From positions 62,001-126,000 of the forward strand of contig NZ_CABVLY010000017.1 of NCBI RefSeq assembly GCF_902498995.1: a stretch of DNA of 64,000 bases. Direction: 5' to 3'. The stretch comes from Burkholderia anthina. Lineage in GTDB: Bacteria > Pseudomonadota > Gammaproteobacteria > Burkholderiales > Burkholderiaceae. Of the stretch, positions 9,261 to 16,966 are shown piece by piece. Position 1 is the first letter of the stretch; every line of letters begins with the position of its first letter. Both the position numbers and the translations under genes were made by a program. The notes beneath the pieces are model-generated. The model did not search any database. It was not told the origin of the DNA and worked only from the letters and a program-made list of their open reading frames with translations.

Positions 9261-10118
9261 ATGACCACCCCCCGACCCTTGCTCGACGTGCAGGGCCTGA
9301 CGCGTCGCTTCGACGGCGTGACCGCGCTCGACGGCGCCAGCCTCACGCTCGCCGACGGCGAACTGCTCAGCGTGATCGGCCCGAACGGCGCGGGCAAATC
9401 GACGCTGTTCAACCTGATCGCGGGCGCCGACCGGCCCGATGCCGGCCGCGTGACGTTCGACGGCCGCGACATCACCGGCACCGCGCCGGAACGGCTCGCG
9501 GCGCTCGGCATCGCGCGCACGTTCCAGCACGGCCGCGTGTTCGGCAACCTGAGCGTGCTCGACAACGTGCTGATCGGCGCGCATGCGCGGCTGCGTGCGG
9601 CCCGGCCCGGCTGGCCCGCGCTCGGCGCGGCGGCCGAGGTATGGCGCGCGCTCGTGCGGCCCGCGTCGGTGCGCCGCGAGGAAGCGGCGCTGCGCGACGA
9701 GGCGCGCGACATCGTCGCCGGCTTCGGCGAGCGGCTCACGCCGCGCATCGATCATCCGGCGCACAGCCTGTCGTATGCGAACCGGCGGCGCGTGGAGATC
9801 GGCCGCGCGCTCGCGCTGCATCCGCGCCTGCTGCTGCTCGACGAGCCGACGGCCGGGATGAACGAGACGGAGACGGCCGAGATGCTTCAACTGATTCAGT
9901 CGCTGAAGGCGCGCGGGCTGACGATCCTGCTGATCGAGCACAAGCTCGAACTCGTGATGCGCGTGTCCGATCGCATGATGGTGCTCGACAACGGCGTGAA
10001 GATCGCCGAAGGGGCGCCACGCGACGTGCGGCGCGATACGCGCGTGATCGAGGCCTACCTCGGCCGCCGTCACGCAGGCGGCGCGGCAGCCGAGCGCACC
10101 GTGCAGGCGGCCGCATGA
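9261..10118 (+). CDS. ABC transporter ATP-binding protein (LivG-like)
   Basis: 285 residues. Walker A GPNGAGKST (residues 40-48), an atypical signature region (SLSYANRRRVEIGRAL) and Walker B LLLLDEPTAGM mark it as the LivG-type cytoplasmic ATPase of a branched-chain amino acid/amide importer. It starts 10 bp after the permease stop, and its TGA overlaps the next ATG (ATGA). Together with the LivF-like subunit it would power the fused permease. Confidence 0.92.
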   Translation: MTTPRPLLDVQGLTRRFDGVTALDGASLTLADGELLSVIGPNGAGKSTLFNLIAGADRPDAGRVTFDGRDITGTAPERLAALGIARTFQHGRVFGNLSVLDNVLIGAHARLRAARPGWPALGAAAEVWRALVRPASVRREEAALRDEARDIVAGFGERLTPRIDHPAHSLSYANRRRVEIGRALALHPRLLLLDEPTAGMNETETAEMLQLIQSLKARGLTILLIEHKLELVMRVSDRMMVLDNGVKIAEGAPRDVRRDTRVIEAYLGRRHAGGAAAERTVQAAA

Positions 10119-10885
10119 GCGCGCTTTCGTCCGGACCCGATACGACCACGATCATGACCGATGCGCTGCTGAAACTCGAACACCTCGACACGTTCTACGG
10201 GCCGGTGCAGGTGCACTTCGACGTGAATGTCGCGGTCGGCCGCGGGCAGATCGTGAGCCTGCTCGGCGGCAACGCGAGCGGCAAGTCGACGACGATGAAG
10301 CTGATTCTCGGGCTGATGCGGCCGCGTCGCGGCGTCGTGCGTTTCGACGGCGGCGACGTGACGGCGCTCGCGACGCCGCAGCGGGTGCGGCGCGGGATCG
10401 CGGCCGTGCCCGAAGCGCGGCGTCTGTTCGGCGACATGAGCGTGCGCGAGAACCTGCTGATGGGTGCATATACGCGTGGCGACCGCGCCGCGGTGGCCGA
10501 CGATTACGAGCGGGTGCTCGACCTGTTTCCGCGAGTGCGCGAACGGCTCGCGCAGCGGGCGGGCACGCTGTCGGGCGGCGAGCAGCAGATGCTCGCGATG
10601 GCGCGTGCGCTGATGGCGCGGCCGAAGCTGATCTGCATGGACGAGCCGACGATGGGGCTGTCGCCGCTGTACGTCGACAAGGTGCTGGAGCTGATCGATA
10701 CGATCAACCGGCAGGGCGTGACGGTGTTCATGGTCGAGCAGAACGCGAGCCTCGCGCTGGAGATCGCGCACTACGGATACGTGCTGCAGACGGGGCGCGT
10801 GGTGCTCGAAGGGCCCGCGAAAACGCTGCTCGACGACGAGCGCGTGCGCGATGCGTATCTCGGCGGGGAGGCGGTGGCGGCGTAG
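10115..10885 (+). CDS. ABC transporter ATP-binding protein (LivF-like)
   Basis: 256 residues if started at the ATG overlapping the LivG-like stop; an internal ATG at 10154 would give a shorter form. Walker A reads GGNASGKST (residues 51-59) instead of the usual GPNGAGKST, but the essential GKS/T is intact. The signature LSGGEQQM and Walker B LICMDEPTMGL are canonical. It is the last gene of the transporter operon. Confidence 0.9.
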   Translation: MSALSSGPDTTTIMTDALLKLEHLDTFYGPVQVHFDVNVAVGRGQIVSLLGGNASGKSTTMKLILGLMRPRRGVVRFDGGDVTALATPQRVRRGIAAVPEARRLFGDMSVRENLLMGAYTRGDRAAVADDYERVLDLFPRVRERLAQRAGTLSGGEQQMLAMARALMARPKLICMDEPTMGLSPLYVDKVLELIDTINRQGVTVFMVEQNASLALEIAHYGYVLQTGRVVLEGPAKTLLDDERVRDAYLGGEAVAA

Positions 10886-10972
10886 GTCGCGCGAGCCGGC
10901 GCGGCCGCGCGCGGTGAAATGTGGAGTAGATTAGCGTTCTGTCGCGATCGACGCCACGGAGACCACCGCGCC

Positions 10973-11419
10973 ATGTTGACCTATTCCACGCAGAAAGTCG
11001 GCTACGACTACAACCAGCTGGATCCCGAGGGCGCGACGGACTACGCGTCGTTCACGCAGGCCTTCGACGCATTCCCGTGGGCCGCGCAGCATGCCGACTG
11101 GAACGCGTTGCAGGACGGCCCGTTGCCCGCGCTCGTGCTGCAGCATGCCGGCGATCAGCGCGAATTGTGGATCAGCGCGCTGAGCGACGCACACTCGGAC
11201 GGCTTTCAGTTGAATGTCGTTTCCATGCGGATGAAGAAGGGACTGTTCGGCATGGGAAAGGCGAAGCTGGAACAGTACGTCGAAACGATCGACGTCAGGA
11301 AACGCGTCGACGTCGACACGTTGTGCCGCCTCTTCTGCGACGGCCACTATGACGAGCTGGACCGGCTGGTGGCGCGGCATGCGGCGCGCAACGCCGACGA
11401 TCGCGACAGCGACGGTTGA
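10973..11419 (+). CDS. Conserved-looking hypothetical protein, 148 aa
   Basis: Soluble, acidic and rich in aspartate and aromatic residues, with no signal peptide or membrane segment. I do not recognise a domain. The N-terminal half carries several tryptophans and tyrosines (YDYNQLDPEG, FPWAAQHADW) and the C-terminal half a short coiled-coil-like helix. An AGACCACC-type element precedes the ATG and it is flanked by its own intergenic regions, so it is probably a single-gene unit. It converges on the sensor kinase gene. No function is proposed. Confidence 0.65.
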   Translation: MLTYSTQKVGYDYNQLDPEGATDYASFTQAFDAFPWAAQHADWNALQDGPLPALVLQHAGDQRELWISALSDAHSDGFQLNVVSMRMKKGLFGMGKAKLEQYVETIDVRKRVDVDTLCRLFCDGHYDELDRLVARHAARNADDRDSDG

Positions 11420-11423
11420 GCGT

Positions 11424-11447
11424 CGGTCGCCCGCTGCCGTGCGACCG
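11424..11447. terminator. Hairpin between convergent genes
   Basis: The perfect inverted repeat CGGTCGC / GCGACCG with a 10-nt loop lies between the hypothetical gene and the convergent kinase gene. It has no U-tract, so a bidirectional terminator is only a suggestion. Confidence 0.35.
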
Positions 11448-11455
11448 GCGCTGCG

Positions 11456-12895
11456 TCAGGTCGTCCGGCGAACCGGGGCTTTGCTCGCGTGGGCCGTCAC
11501 CGGCCGCGGAAACGTCAGCACCACCGCAAACCCGCCCGCATCGGGAAACGCGAATCCGACGCGCCCGCCATGCGCCTTCATCACTTCCTGCACGATCGCG
11601 AGCCCGAGGCCCGACCCGGTGCGACGCTCGGTGCCGTCCGGCGCGATCCGCACGAACGGCTGCAACGCCGCATCCCAATGTTCGCGTGGGATGCCTTGCC
11701 CGTTGTCGGTGACGGTCAGCGTCACCGTATCGTCCGCATTGCCCGCGGCGGCGACCGACACGACGAGGTCGTCCGCATGCCCATGCAGCAGCGCGTTGTG
11801 CAGCACGTTCGACAGCGCCTCCTGCAAGCTGATCGCATCGCCGTCGATCCACGCATGCGGTGAATCGCTGGCGAATGCAACGGCCACATCGCGCGCGTCT
11901 GCCAGCGGAATCGCGCGGCCGAGCACGTCCTTCGCGAGCGCGACGAGTTCGACGGGTTGCAGCGGCACGGCCTCGGTGCGATGGATCACCATCGCATGAT
12001 TGAGCAACTGCCCGGTGAGCCGCCCGACGTCCGAGCAGGTCGCGCGCAGCGCATCGAGCCGCGCCGCGTGACGCGCGGGATCGGCCTCGCCGTCGAGCAG
12101 TTCGATCTGCGCGTCGAGTCGCGCGAGCGGCGTGCGCATCTGGTGCGCGGCGTCGGCGATGAAGCGCTGCATCGCGTTGATCCGTTCGGCGAGGCGGCGC
12201 ATCAGCCCGTTGATCGAACCGATGATCGCGTCGATCTCGCTCGGCGTGTCGACGGCCACCGGCCGCAGGTCGGCCGGGTCGCGCGCGGCGATGATCGCGC
12301 CGATCTGCGCGAGCGGGCGCAGCCCGCGCCGGATCGCGAGGCCGCTCGCACCGATCGCGAGCACGCTCATCAGCAGGATCAGCGTCCACACCTTGATGCT
12401 CATGTCGTTGGTCAGCTGCTGGCGCGCGTTGGTTGTCTGCGCAACGGTGACGAGCGCCCAGCCCGGCGTGCTTTCCTCGGGCATGTAGCGCGCGATGGTC
12501 GCGGTGCGGATCCGGTGCCCCTGGTACACGGCGTTCGCGAACGCCGGGCCCTGTTTCGCGGCGGCGAGCGCCACCGGGCTCGCGAGATCGTTGTAGCCGG
12601 CCACCACGACGCCGCGCGAATCGACGACCTTGTAGTAGACGAGGTCGTAGCGCGACAGCGTCGACAGCGCGGCGACCGGCGGGTTCAGCGCGAGCACGCC
12701 GCCCTGGACGTACAGGTTCTCCGCGACCTGGATCGACGCGCCGGCAAGCAACTGGTCGTAAGCGCGTTCGGCCGCGACGCCTGCGTAGTAGCGCGCGATC
12801 GCGGCCAGCGCGAGCGCGCCGGTCGCGACGACGAGCGCGATGAACAGCAGCGTGCGCCCGAACAGCGTCTTCGGGAACCAGTCAATGCGCGACAA
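11456..12895 (-). CDS. Sensor histidine kinase, TctE/QseC type
   Basis: 479 residues. A transmembrane helix at about 13-33, a periplasmic sensor domain (about 35-165), a second helix at about 168-188, a HAMP-like linker, the H-box IADAAHQMRTPLA with phospho-acceptor His251, and a C-terminal ATPase with N, G1 and G2 boxes (LHNALLHG, DNGQGI, GSGLGLAIV). It overlaps the response-regulator gene by 14 bp. TctE-type kinases typically sense carboxylates and control their transporters. The divergent transport genes support a similar role, but the ligand is not determinable. Confidence 0.9.
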   Translation of the reverse strand: MSRIDWFPKTLFGRTLLFIALVVATGALALAAIARYYAGVAAERAYDQLLAGASIQVAENLYVQGGVLALNPPVAALSTLSRYDLVYYKVVDSRGVVVAGYNDLASPVALAAAKQGPAFANAVYQGHRIRTATIARYMPEESTPGWALVTVAQTTNARQQLTNDMSIKVWTLILLMSVLAIGASGLAIRRGLRPLAQIGAIIAARDPADLRPVAVDTPSEIDAIIGSINGLMRRLAERINAMQRFIADAAHQMRTPLARLDAQIELLDGEADPARHAARLDALRATCSDVGRLTGQLLNHAMVIHRTEAVPLQPVELVALAKDVLGRAIPLADARDVAVAFASDSPHAWIDGDAISLQEALSNVLHNALLHGHADDLVVSVAAAGNADDTVTLTVTDNGQGIPREHWDAALQPFVRIAPDGTERRTGSGLGLAIVQEVMKAHGGRVGFAFPDAGGFAVVLTFPRPVTAHASKAPVRRTT

Positions 12896-13547
12896 TCTGA
12901 TACCCCATCCCGCGCGCGGTGCGGATTTCGACCGAACTGCCCTGCAGCTTCCTGCGCACGCGCGTCACGTATTGCTCGACCGCGTTCGCGGTCGGCTCGT
13001 TGCCGAAGCTGAACAACTGGTTCAGCAATTCGTCCTTCGAGAAGATCCGCTGCGGGCGGCTCGCGAGAATCTCGAGCAGCGCGAACTCCTGGCGCGACAG
13101 CGACAGCGGCTGGCCGTCGAGTTCCGCGAGGCGGCTGCTGCGGTCGATCACGAGGCCGCCGAGCGTCAGCACGTCGTTCGCATGGCCGCTGTTGCGGCGC
13201 AGCAGCGCCTGCACGCGCGCGTCGAGCTCGCGGTAGTCGAACGGCTTCACCAGATAGTCGTCGGCGCCGAGGCCGAGGCCGCTCACGCGGTCGTCGATCG
13301 CGGAGCGCGCGGTGACGAGCAGCACCGGCGTCGTGCTGCCCGATGCGCGCAGGTTGCGCAGCACCGCGAAGCCGTCGAGGCCGGGCAGGTTCGCATCGAG
13401 CACGACGAGATCGAAGCGCTCGACGCGCAGCAGGCCGTTCGCGGTCGCGCCGTCGGTTTCCAGATCGACGGCATGGCCGAGCCGCGCGAGGCGGCTGCGG
13501 ATCGCCGCGCCGATTTCGGCATCGTCCTCCACGACGAGAATGCGCAT
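12882..13547 (-). CDS. Response regulator, OmpR/TctD type
   Basis: 221 residues: a receiver domain with acidic pair Asp8-Asp9, phospho-acceptor Asp51 and the KPF motif, then an OmpR-type winged helix ending VRRKLQGSSVEIRTARGMGY. It partners with the overlapping kinase gene. Divergent from the binding-protein and MFS genes, it probably activates them when the kinase is stimulated. Confidence 0.93.
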   Translation of the reverse strand: MRILVVEDDAEIGAAIRSRLARLGHAVDLETDGATANGLLRVERFDLVVLDANLPGLDGFAVLRNLRASGSTTPVLLVTARSAIDDRVSGLGLGADDYLVKPFDYRELDARVQALLRRNSGHANDVLTLGGLVIDRSSRLAELDGQPLSLSRQEFALLEILASRPQRIFSKDELLNQLFSFGNEPTANAVEQYVTRVRRKLQGSSVEIRTARGMGYQIVAH

Positions 13548-13680
13548 GGTGCCGGTTCGCAGGTAGATGGGTTAGGGGTTTTCCCGGGGCGGGGATGTCA
13601 GCATTTTCTCAGACTCGCTCGATAACCTGTGTCGAGCCGGAACAAGCGAAGACGGCATTAATACCAGAGGAGACGGCAAC

Positions 13681-13788
13681 ATGCAGCATGTCACGGACAC
13701 GACGACCCCGCGGCCGGATGCGTACGCAAGCGCGACGCCGGCCGGCGCGGCGCCGTCCGCCGTCTTCGGCAGCCGGGCGCGCGCATGA
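13681..13788 (+). CDS. 35-residue ORF translationally coupled to the binding-protein gene
   Basis: A short frame, MQHVTDTTTPRPDAYASATP and onward, begins with ATG 9 bp after a strong AGAGGAGA ribosome site and ends in a TGA that overlaps the next ATG (ATGA at 13785). The binding-protein gene itself has no ribosome site of its own. The peptide is Ala/Thr/Pro-rich with no known domain. It may be a leader that couples translation, or the surviving start of a decayed gene such as a missing transporter component. Both readings are inference. Confidence 0.5.
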   Translation: MQHVTDTTTPRPDAYASATPAGAAPSAVFGSRARA

Positions 13789-14810
13789 CGACGTCGCTAC
13801 GCCGCCGCGCGCTGATCGCCGCCGGCCTGGGCGCGCTGGGCGTGCTCGGGGCGCCGTCTCTCGTGCACTCGACGCCGCGCACCGTGCGGATCTCGAAAGG
13901 CTACGGCGTGCTCTACCTGCCGCTGCTCGTGATGGAGAAGCAGCGGCTGTTCGAGCGGCACGCGGCGCGGCACGGCCTGCGCGAGATCGCGGTCGACTGG
14001 GTGCTGCTCGACGGCGGCAATTCCGTCAACGACGCGATGATGGCCGGCACGCTCGATTTCGCGGGCGCCGGCGCGCCCGGCTTCATCGAGCTGTGGGCGC
14101 GGGCGCGCGGCATTCCGAACGTCGAGGTGATCGGCATCAGCGGGTTGTCGACCACATCGTTGTCGCTCAATGCGAACCGTCCCGGTCTCGCATCGCTGCA
14201 CGACTTCACGCGCGCCGACCGGATCGCGGTGCCGGGCATCCGCACGTCGCTGTCGGCGGTCGTGCTGCAGATGGTCGCGAGCCGGCAGCTCGGCGCGAAG
14301 CATTTCGCGCAGCTCGACTCGATCACCGTGAACCTGCCGCATCCGCAGGCGATGCAGGCGCTGATCCGTCGCGAGAACGGCGTCACCGCGCATTTCACGT
14401 CGCCGCCGTTCTCGACGCTCGAGTTGCGGCAGCCGGGCATTCATCGCGTCGTGAATTCGGTCGACGTGCTGGGCCCGATGACGCTCGACGTCGTGTTCGC
14501 GCCGAAGCGGCTCGTCGATGCGGAGCCCGCGCTGGCCGTGGCGTTTCTCGGCGCGCTCGACGAAGCGAATCGCCTGATCGCGCAGGATCCGCGCGCGGCC
14601 GCTGCGCTGTACGCGGCGTCGTCGGGCGTCGGCGTGTCGCACGACGACGTGATGCAGATGCTCGCCGCGCCCGACACGCGCTTCTCGGTGCGGCCGAACC
14701 AGCTGATGGATTACGTCGAATTCCTGTATCTCGCCGGCACGATCAAGGCGAAGCCGCGTGCGTGGCACGAGATGTTCGCGCCGATGCTCGACGACTACCG
14801 GTCGGGCTGA
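13785..14810 (+). CDS. ABC-type substrate-binding protein, NitT/TauT family
   Basis: 341 residues with a twin-arginine-like signal (RRRALIAAGLGALGVLG, residues about 6-22) and a NMT1/SsuA-like receptor fold, as used for sulfonates, nitrate and pyrimidine precursors. The start is fixed by the ATGA overlap with the 35-codon ORF. No ABC permease or ATPase is adjacent. The next gene is an MFS symporter, so this receptor is an orphan, either shared with a distant transporter or acting as a sensor accessory for the divergent two-component system. Confidence 0.82.
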   Translation: MTTSLRRRALIAAGLGALGVLGAPSLVHSTPRTVRISKGYGVLYLPLLVMEKQRLFERHAARHGLREIAVDWVLLDGGNSVNDAMMAGTLDFAGAGAPGFIELWARARGIPNVEVIGISGLSTTSLSLNANRPGLASLHDFTRADRIAVPGIRTSLSAVVLQMVASRQLGAKHFAQLDSITVNLPHPQAMQALIRRENGVTAHFTSPPFSTLELRQPGIHRVVNSVDVLGPMTLDVVFAPKRLVDAEPALAVAFLGALDEANRLIAQDPRAAAALYAASSGVGVSHDDVMQMLAAPDTRFSVRPNQLMDYVEFLYLAGTIKAKPRAWHEMFAPMLDDYRSG

Positions 14811-14929
14811 GCGCCGCAGCGAGGCGCCGCACGCCGCGCACCATTCATCGACATATTTCCGTGCCCGCGCGCCCGTCGCGTGCGGCGCCGATTCAACCGA
14901 CAAGCAACCGATTCACGGAGGAGCCCGCA

Positions 14930-16240
14930 GTGAATGCCACCGAAACCCTGGACCCCGCGTCCGCCGAAGAGCAGCGCATCATGTCGAAGATGGCGCGACG
15001 CCTGTTGCCCATCCTCGTCGTGATGTTCCTGATCGCGTTCATCGACCGGCAGAACGTCGGTTTCGCGAAACTGCAGATGGTGCACAGCCTCGGGATGACC
15101 GAGGCCGCGTTCGGTCTCGCGTCGTCGCTGTTCTTCATCGGCTACCTGCTGTTCGAGGTGCCGAGCACGCTCGCGCTGCATCGCTTCGGGGCCCGCGTGT
15201 GGCTCGCGCGGATCATGCTGACGTGGGGCCTCATCACCGTGCTGATGGGCTTCACGACGTCGATGCCCGCGTTCTGTTCGCTGCGTTTCCTGCTGGGGAT
15301 CGCCGAGGCCGGCTTCTATCCGGGCGTGATCTATTACCTGACGCTGTGGTTCCCGCAGAGTTACCGCGCGAAGGTGCTGGGCATCTTCACGCTCGGCAGC
15401 GCGCTCGCGAACATGCTCGGCTCGCTGGTCGGCGGCGTGCTGCTGAGCCTGAACGGCGTGTGGGGGCTGGCGGGCTGGCAGTGGGTGTTCGTGGCGACGG
15501 GCATCCCGGCGGTGATCGTCGCGATCGTCGTGTTCCGCGTGTTGCCCGCATCGTTCCGCGACGCGCCGTTCCTCGATGAACGCGAGAAGCAGATCGTCGC
15601 GGCCGCGCTCGAACGCGAGAAGCCGGCGCAGGCCGAGCATGCGCAGCCGTGGAAGGCGCTGCTCGATCCGCGCGTGATGCTGTTCGCGGCGACCTACATG
15701 CTGATGTCGACGTCGCTGTACGGCGTCACGTACTGGCTGCCGACGATCGTGAAGTCGTTCGGCGTGTCGAGCGGCACGAACGGGTTGCTGAGCATGCTGC
15801 CGTGGGCGCTCGCGGTGCTGCTGCTGCTGTGGCTGCCGTCGAAGCTGCGCCGTGCGAAGAGCATCCTGCGCACGATCGCGATCGTCGCGGCGCTCGGCGC
15901 GCTCGGCTTCCTGCTGAGCCTCGTGCTGCCGTCGACGCCGCTGCGCTTCATCGCGCTCGTGCTCGGCGGCGCGTGCATTCCGCTGCTGTATCCGTGCTTC
16001 TGGTCGATGCCGCCGCGTTACTTCACCGGCGCGCGTGCGGCGGCGAGCGTCGCGGCGATCAATTCGATCGGCAACCTGGGCGGCTTCTTCAGCCAGAACC
16101 TGATGCCGTTCGCGGGCAAGGTGACGGGCACCGCGTTCGGGCCGATGATCGTGCCGATCGTGTGCCTCGCGCTGCTCGGCGTCGGCGCGCTGGTCGCGTG
16201 GACGCGTTCGGAGCGGGGGATGGTGGCGGCGCGGGCGTGA
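14930..16240 (+). CDS. MFS transporter, anion:cation symporter family
   Basis: 436 residues. A GTG start at 14930 is chosen because CGGAGGAG lies just upstream. The IAFIDRQNVGFAKLQM segment in helix 1 and the FxxGYxLFEVPS motif are typical of the ACS family that imports carboxylates such as tartrate, hexuronates and phthalate. Twelve helices are expected. It probably belongs to the regulon of the divergent TctDE-like system. The substrate is likely an organic anion, exact identity unknown. Confidence 0.88.
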   Translation: MNATETLDPASAEEQRIMSKMARRLLPILVVMFLIAFIDRQNVGFAKLQMVHSLGMTEAAFGLASSLFFIGYLLFEVPSTLALHRFGARVWLARIMLTWGLITVLMGFTTSMPAFCSLRFLLGIAEAGFYPGVIYYLTLWFPQSYRAKVLGIFTLGSALANMLGSLVGGVLLSLNGVWGLAGWQWVFVATGIPAVIVAIVVFRVLPASFRDAPFLDEREKQIVAAALEREKPAQAEHAQPWKALLDPRVMLFAATYMLMSTSLYGVTYWLPTIVKSFGVSSGTNGLLSMLPWALAVLLLLWLPSKLRRAKSILRTIAIVAALGALGFLLSLVLPSTPLRFIALVLGGACIPLLYPCFWSMPPRYFTGARAAASVAAINSIGNLGGFFSQNLMPFAGKVTGTAFGPMIVPIVCLALLGVGALVAWTRSERGMVAARA

Positions 16241-16305
16241 GCGTTCTTGATGGTCCGGCTATAACGAACGGCGGACTGCCGTCGATTCGGGCGATGTGCT
16301 ACCGT

Positions 16306-16323
16306 GCATTACATTTGTAATGC
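16306..16323. promoter_or_regulatory. Perfect 18-bp palindrome, candidate toxin-antitoxin operator
   Basis: GCATTACATTTGTAATGC: 8-bp perfect arms around TT, ending 12 bp before the antitoxin ATG. Ribbon-helix-helix antitoxins bind such palindromes to autorepress their operon. Confidence 0.6.
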
Positions 16324-16335
16324 GTGGGGAACGCA

Positions 16336-16611
16336 ATGAAAACGGCTACGATGCCCGCGCTGCGAGTCGATCCGCAGTTGCGTGAGGAAGCGGAATCGGT
16401 CCTGGCGGAAAACGAGACGCTGTCTGCATTCATGGAGTCGGCGTTGCGCGACGGCATTGCTCGGCGACGCGTGCAGCGCGAATTCGTCGCACGAGGTTTG
16501 GCGTCGCGTGCCGAGGCGCAGCGCACGGGCGAATACGTCGATGCCGCCGATGTTCAGAGCGAGCTCGAGCGCATGCTCGAAGCCGCTCGTTCGAAGAAGG
16601 CGGCCGATTGA
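16336..16611 (+). CDS. ParD-like antitoxin
   Basis: 91 residues. The N-terminal half (LRVDPQLREEAESVLAENET, LSAFMESALRDGIARRR) resembles a ribbon-helix-helix DNA-binding domain; the helical C-terminal half would neutralise the toxin. The ATG at 16336 has GGGGAACG before it; a GTG twelve bases upstream is the alternative. It overlaps the toxin start by four bases (TTGA). It remains intact although its toxin partner is frameshifted. Confidence 0.75.
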   Translation: MKTATMPALRVDPQLREEAESVLAENETLSAFMESALRDGIARRRVQREFVARGLASRAEAQRTGEYVDAADVQSELERMLEAARSKKAAD

Positions 16612-16909
16612 GCTACCAGGTCCGATATACGCGGGCGGCGCGTGAAGACCTGGTTCGACTGTACCGATATCTGCTCGAACGTGATGTGGACGCGGCAGCG
16701 AGGGCCGCGCAAGCCATTGAACGCGGCGTGGCCATGTTGCGATTGTTCCCGTTTACCTGCCGCAAGATCGATGAGCGCAATCCGTTTCTGCGCGAACTGA
16801 TCGTTTCCTTCGGTACATCGGGCTACGTGCTGTGTTGTTTGAGATCGAAAGTGCGGAGCACGTCACGATCCTCGCCGTGCGGCATCAGCGAGAAGAGGAC
16901 TATTACTGA
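16608..16909 (+). pseudogene. ParE/RelE-like toxin, frameshifted near the C-terminus
   Basis: The gene starts with TTG overlapping the antitoxin stop and encodes SYQVRYTRAAREDLVRLYRY and a normal ParE-like body through GTSGYVL (about residue 75). At 16831-16840 (TGTGTTGTTT) the frame shifts by two extra bases. The expected ending, LFEIESAEHVTILAVRHQRE followed by EDYY and stop at 16909, is preserved in another frame. Read as is, the protein would lose its active C-terminal strand and run on for about 200 unrelated residues. A sequencing error or recent slippage is possible because the remnant is otherwise perfect. Confidence 0.7.
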
Positions 16910-16966
16910 TCGCTACTGCAGCGGCAATCCCTTGCCGCCGCAATGGCTGCGGCCGCTCCAGCCGCT

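Noticed and set aside
10265..10291. Variant Walker A (GGNASGKST) as a mutated ATPase
   Set aside because: The GKST core, signature and Walker B motifs are intact, so activity is expected.
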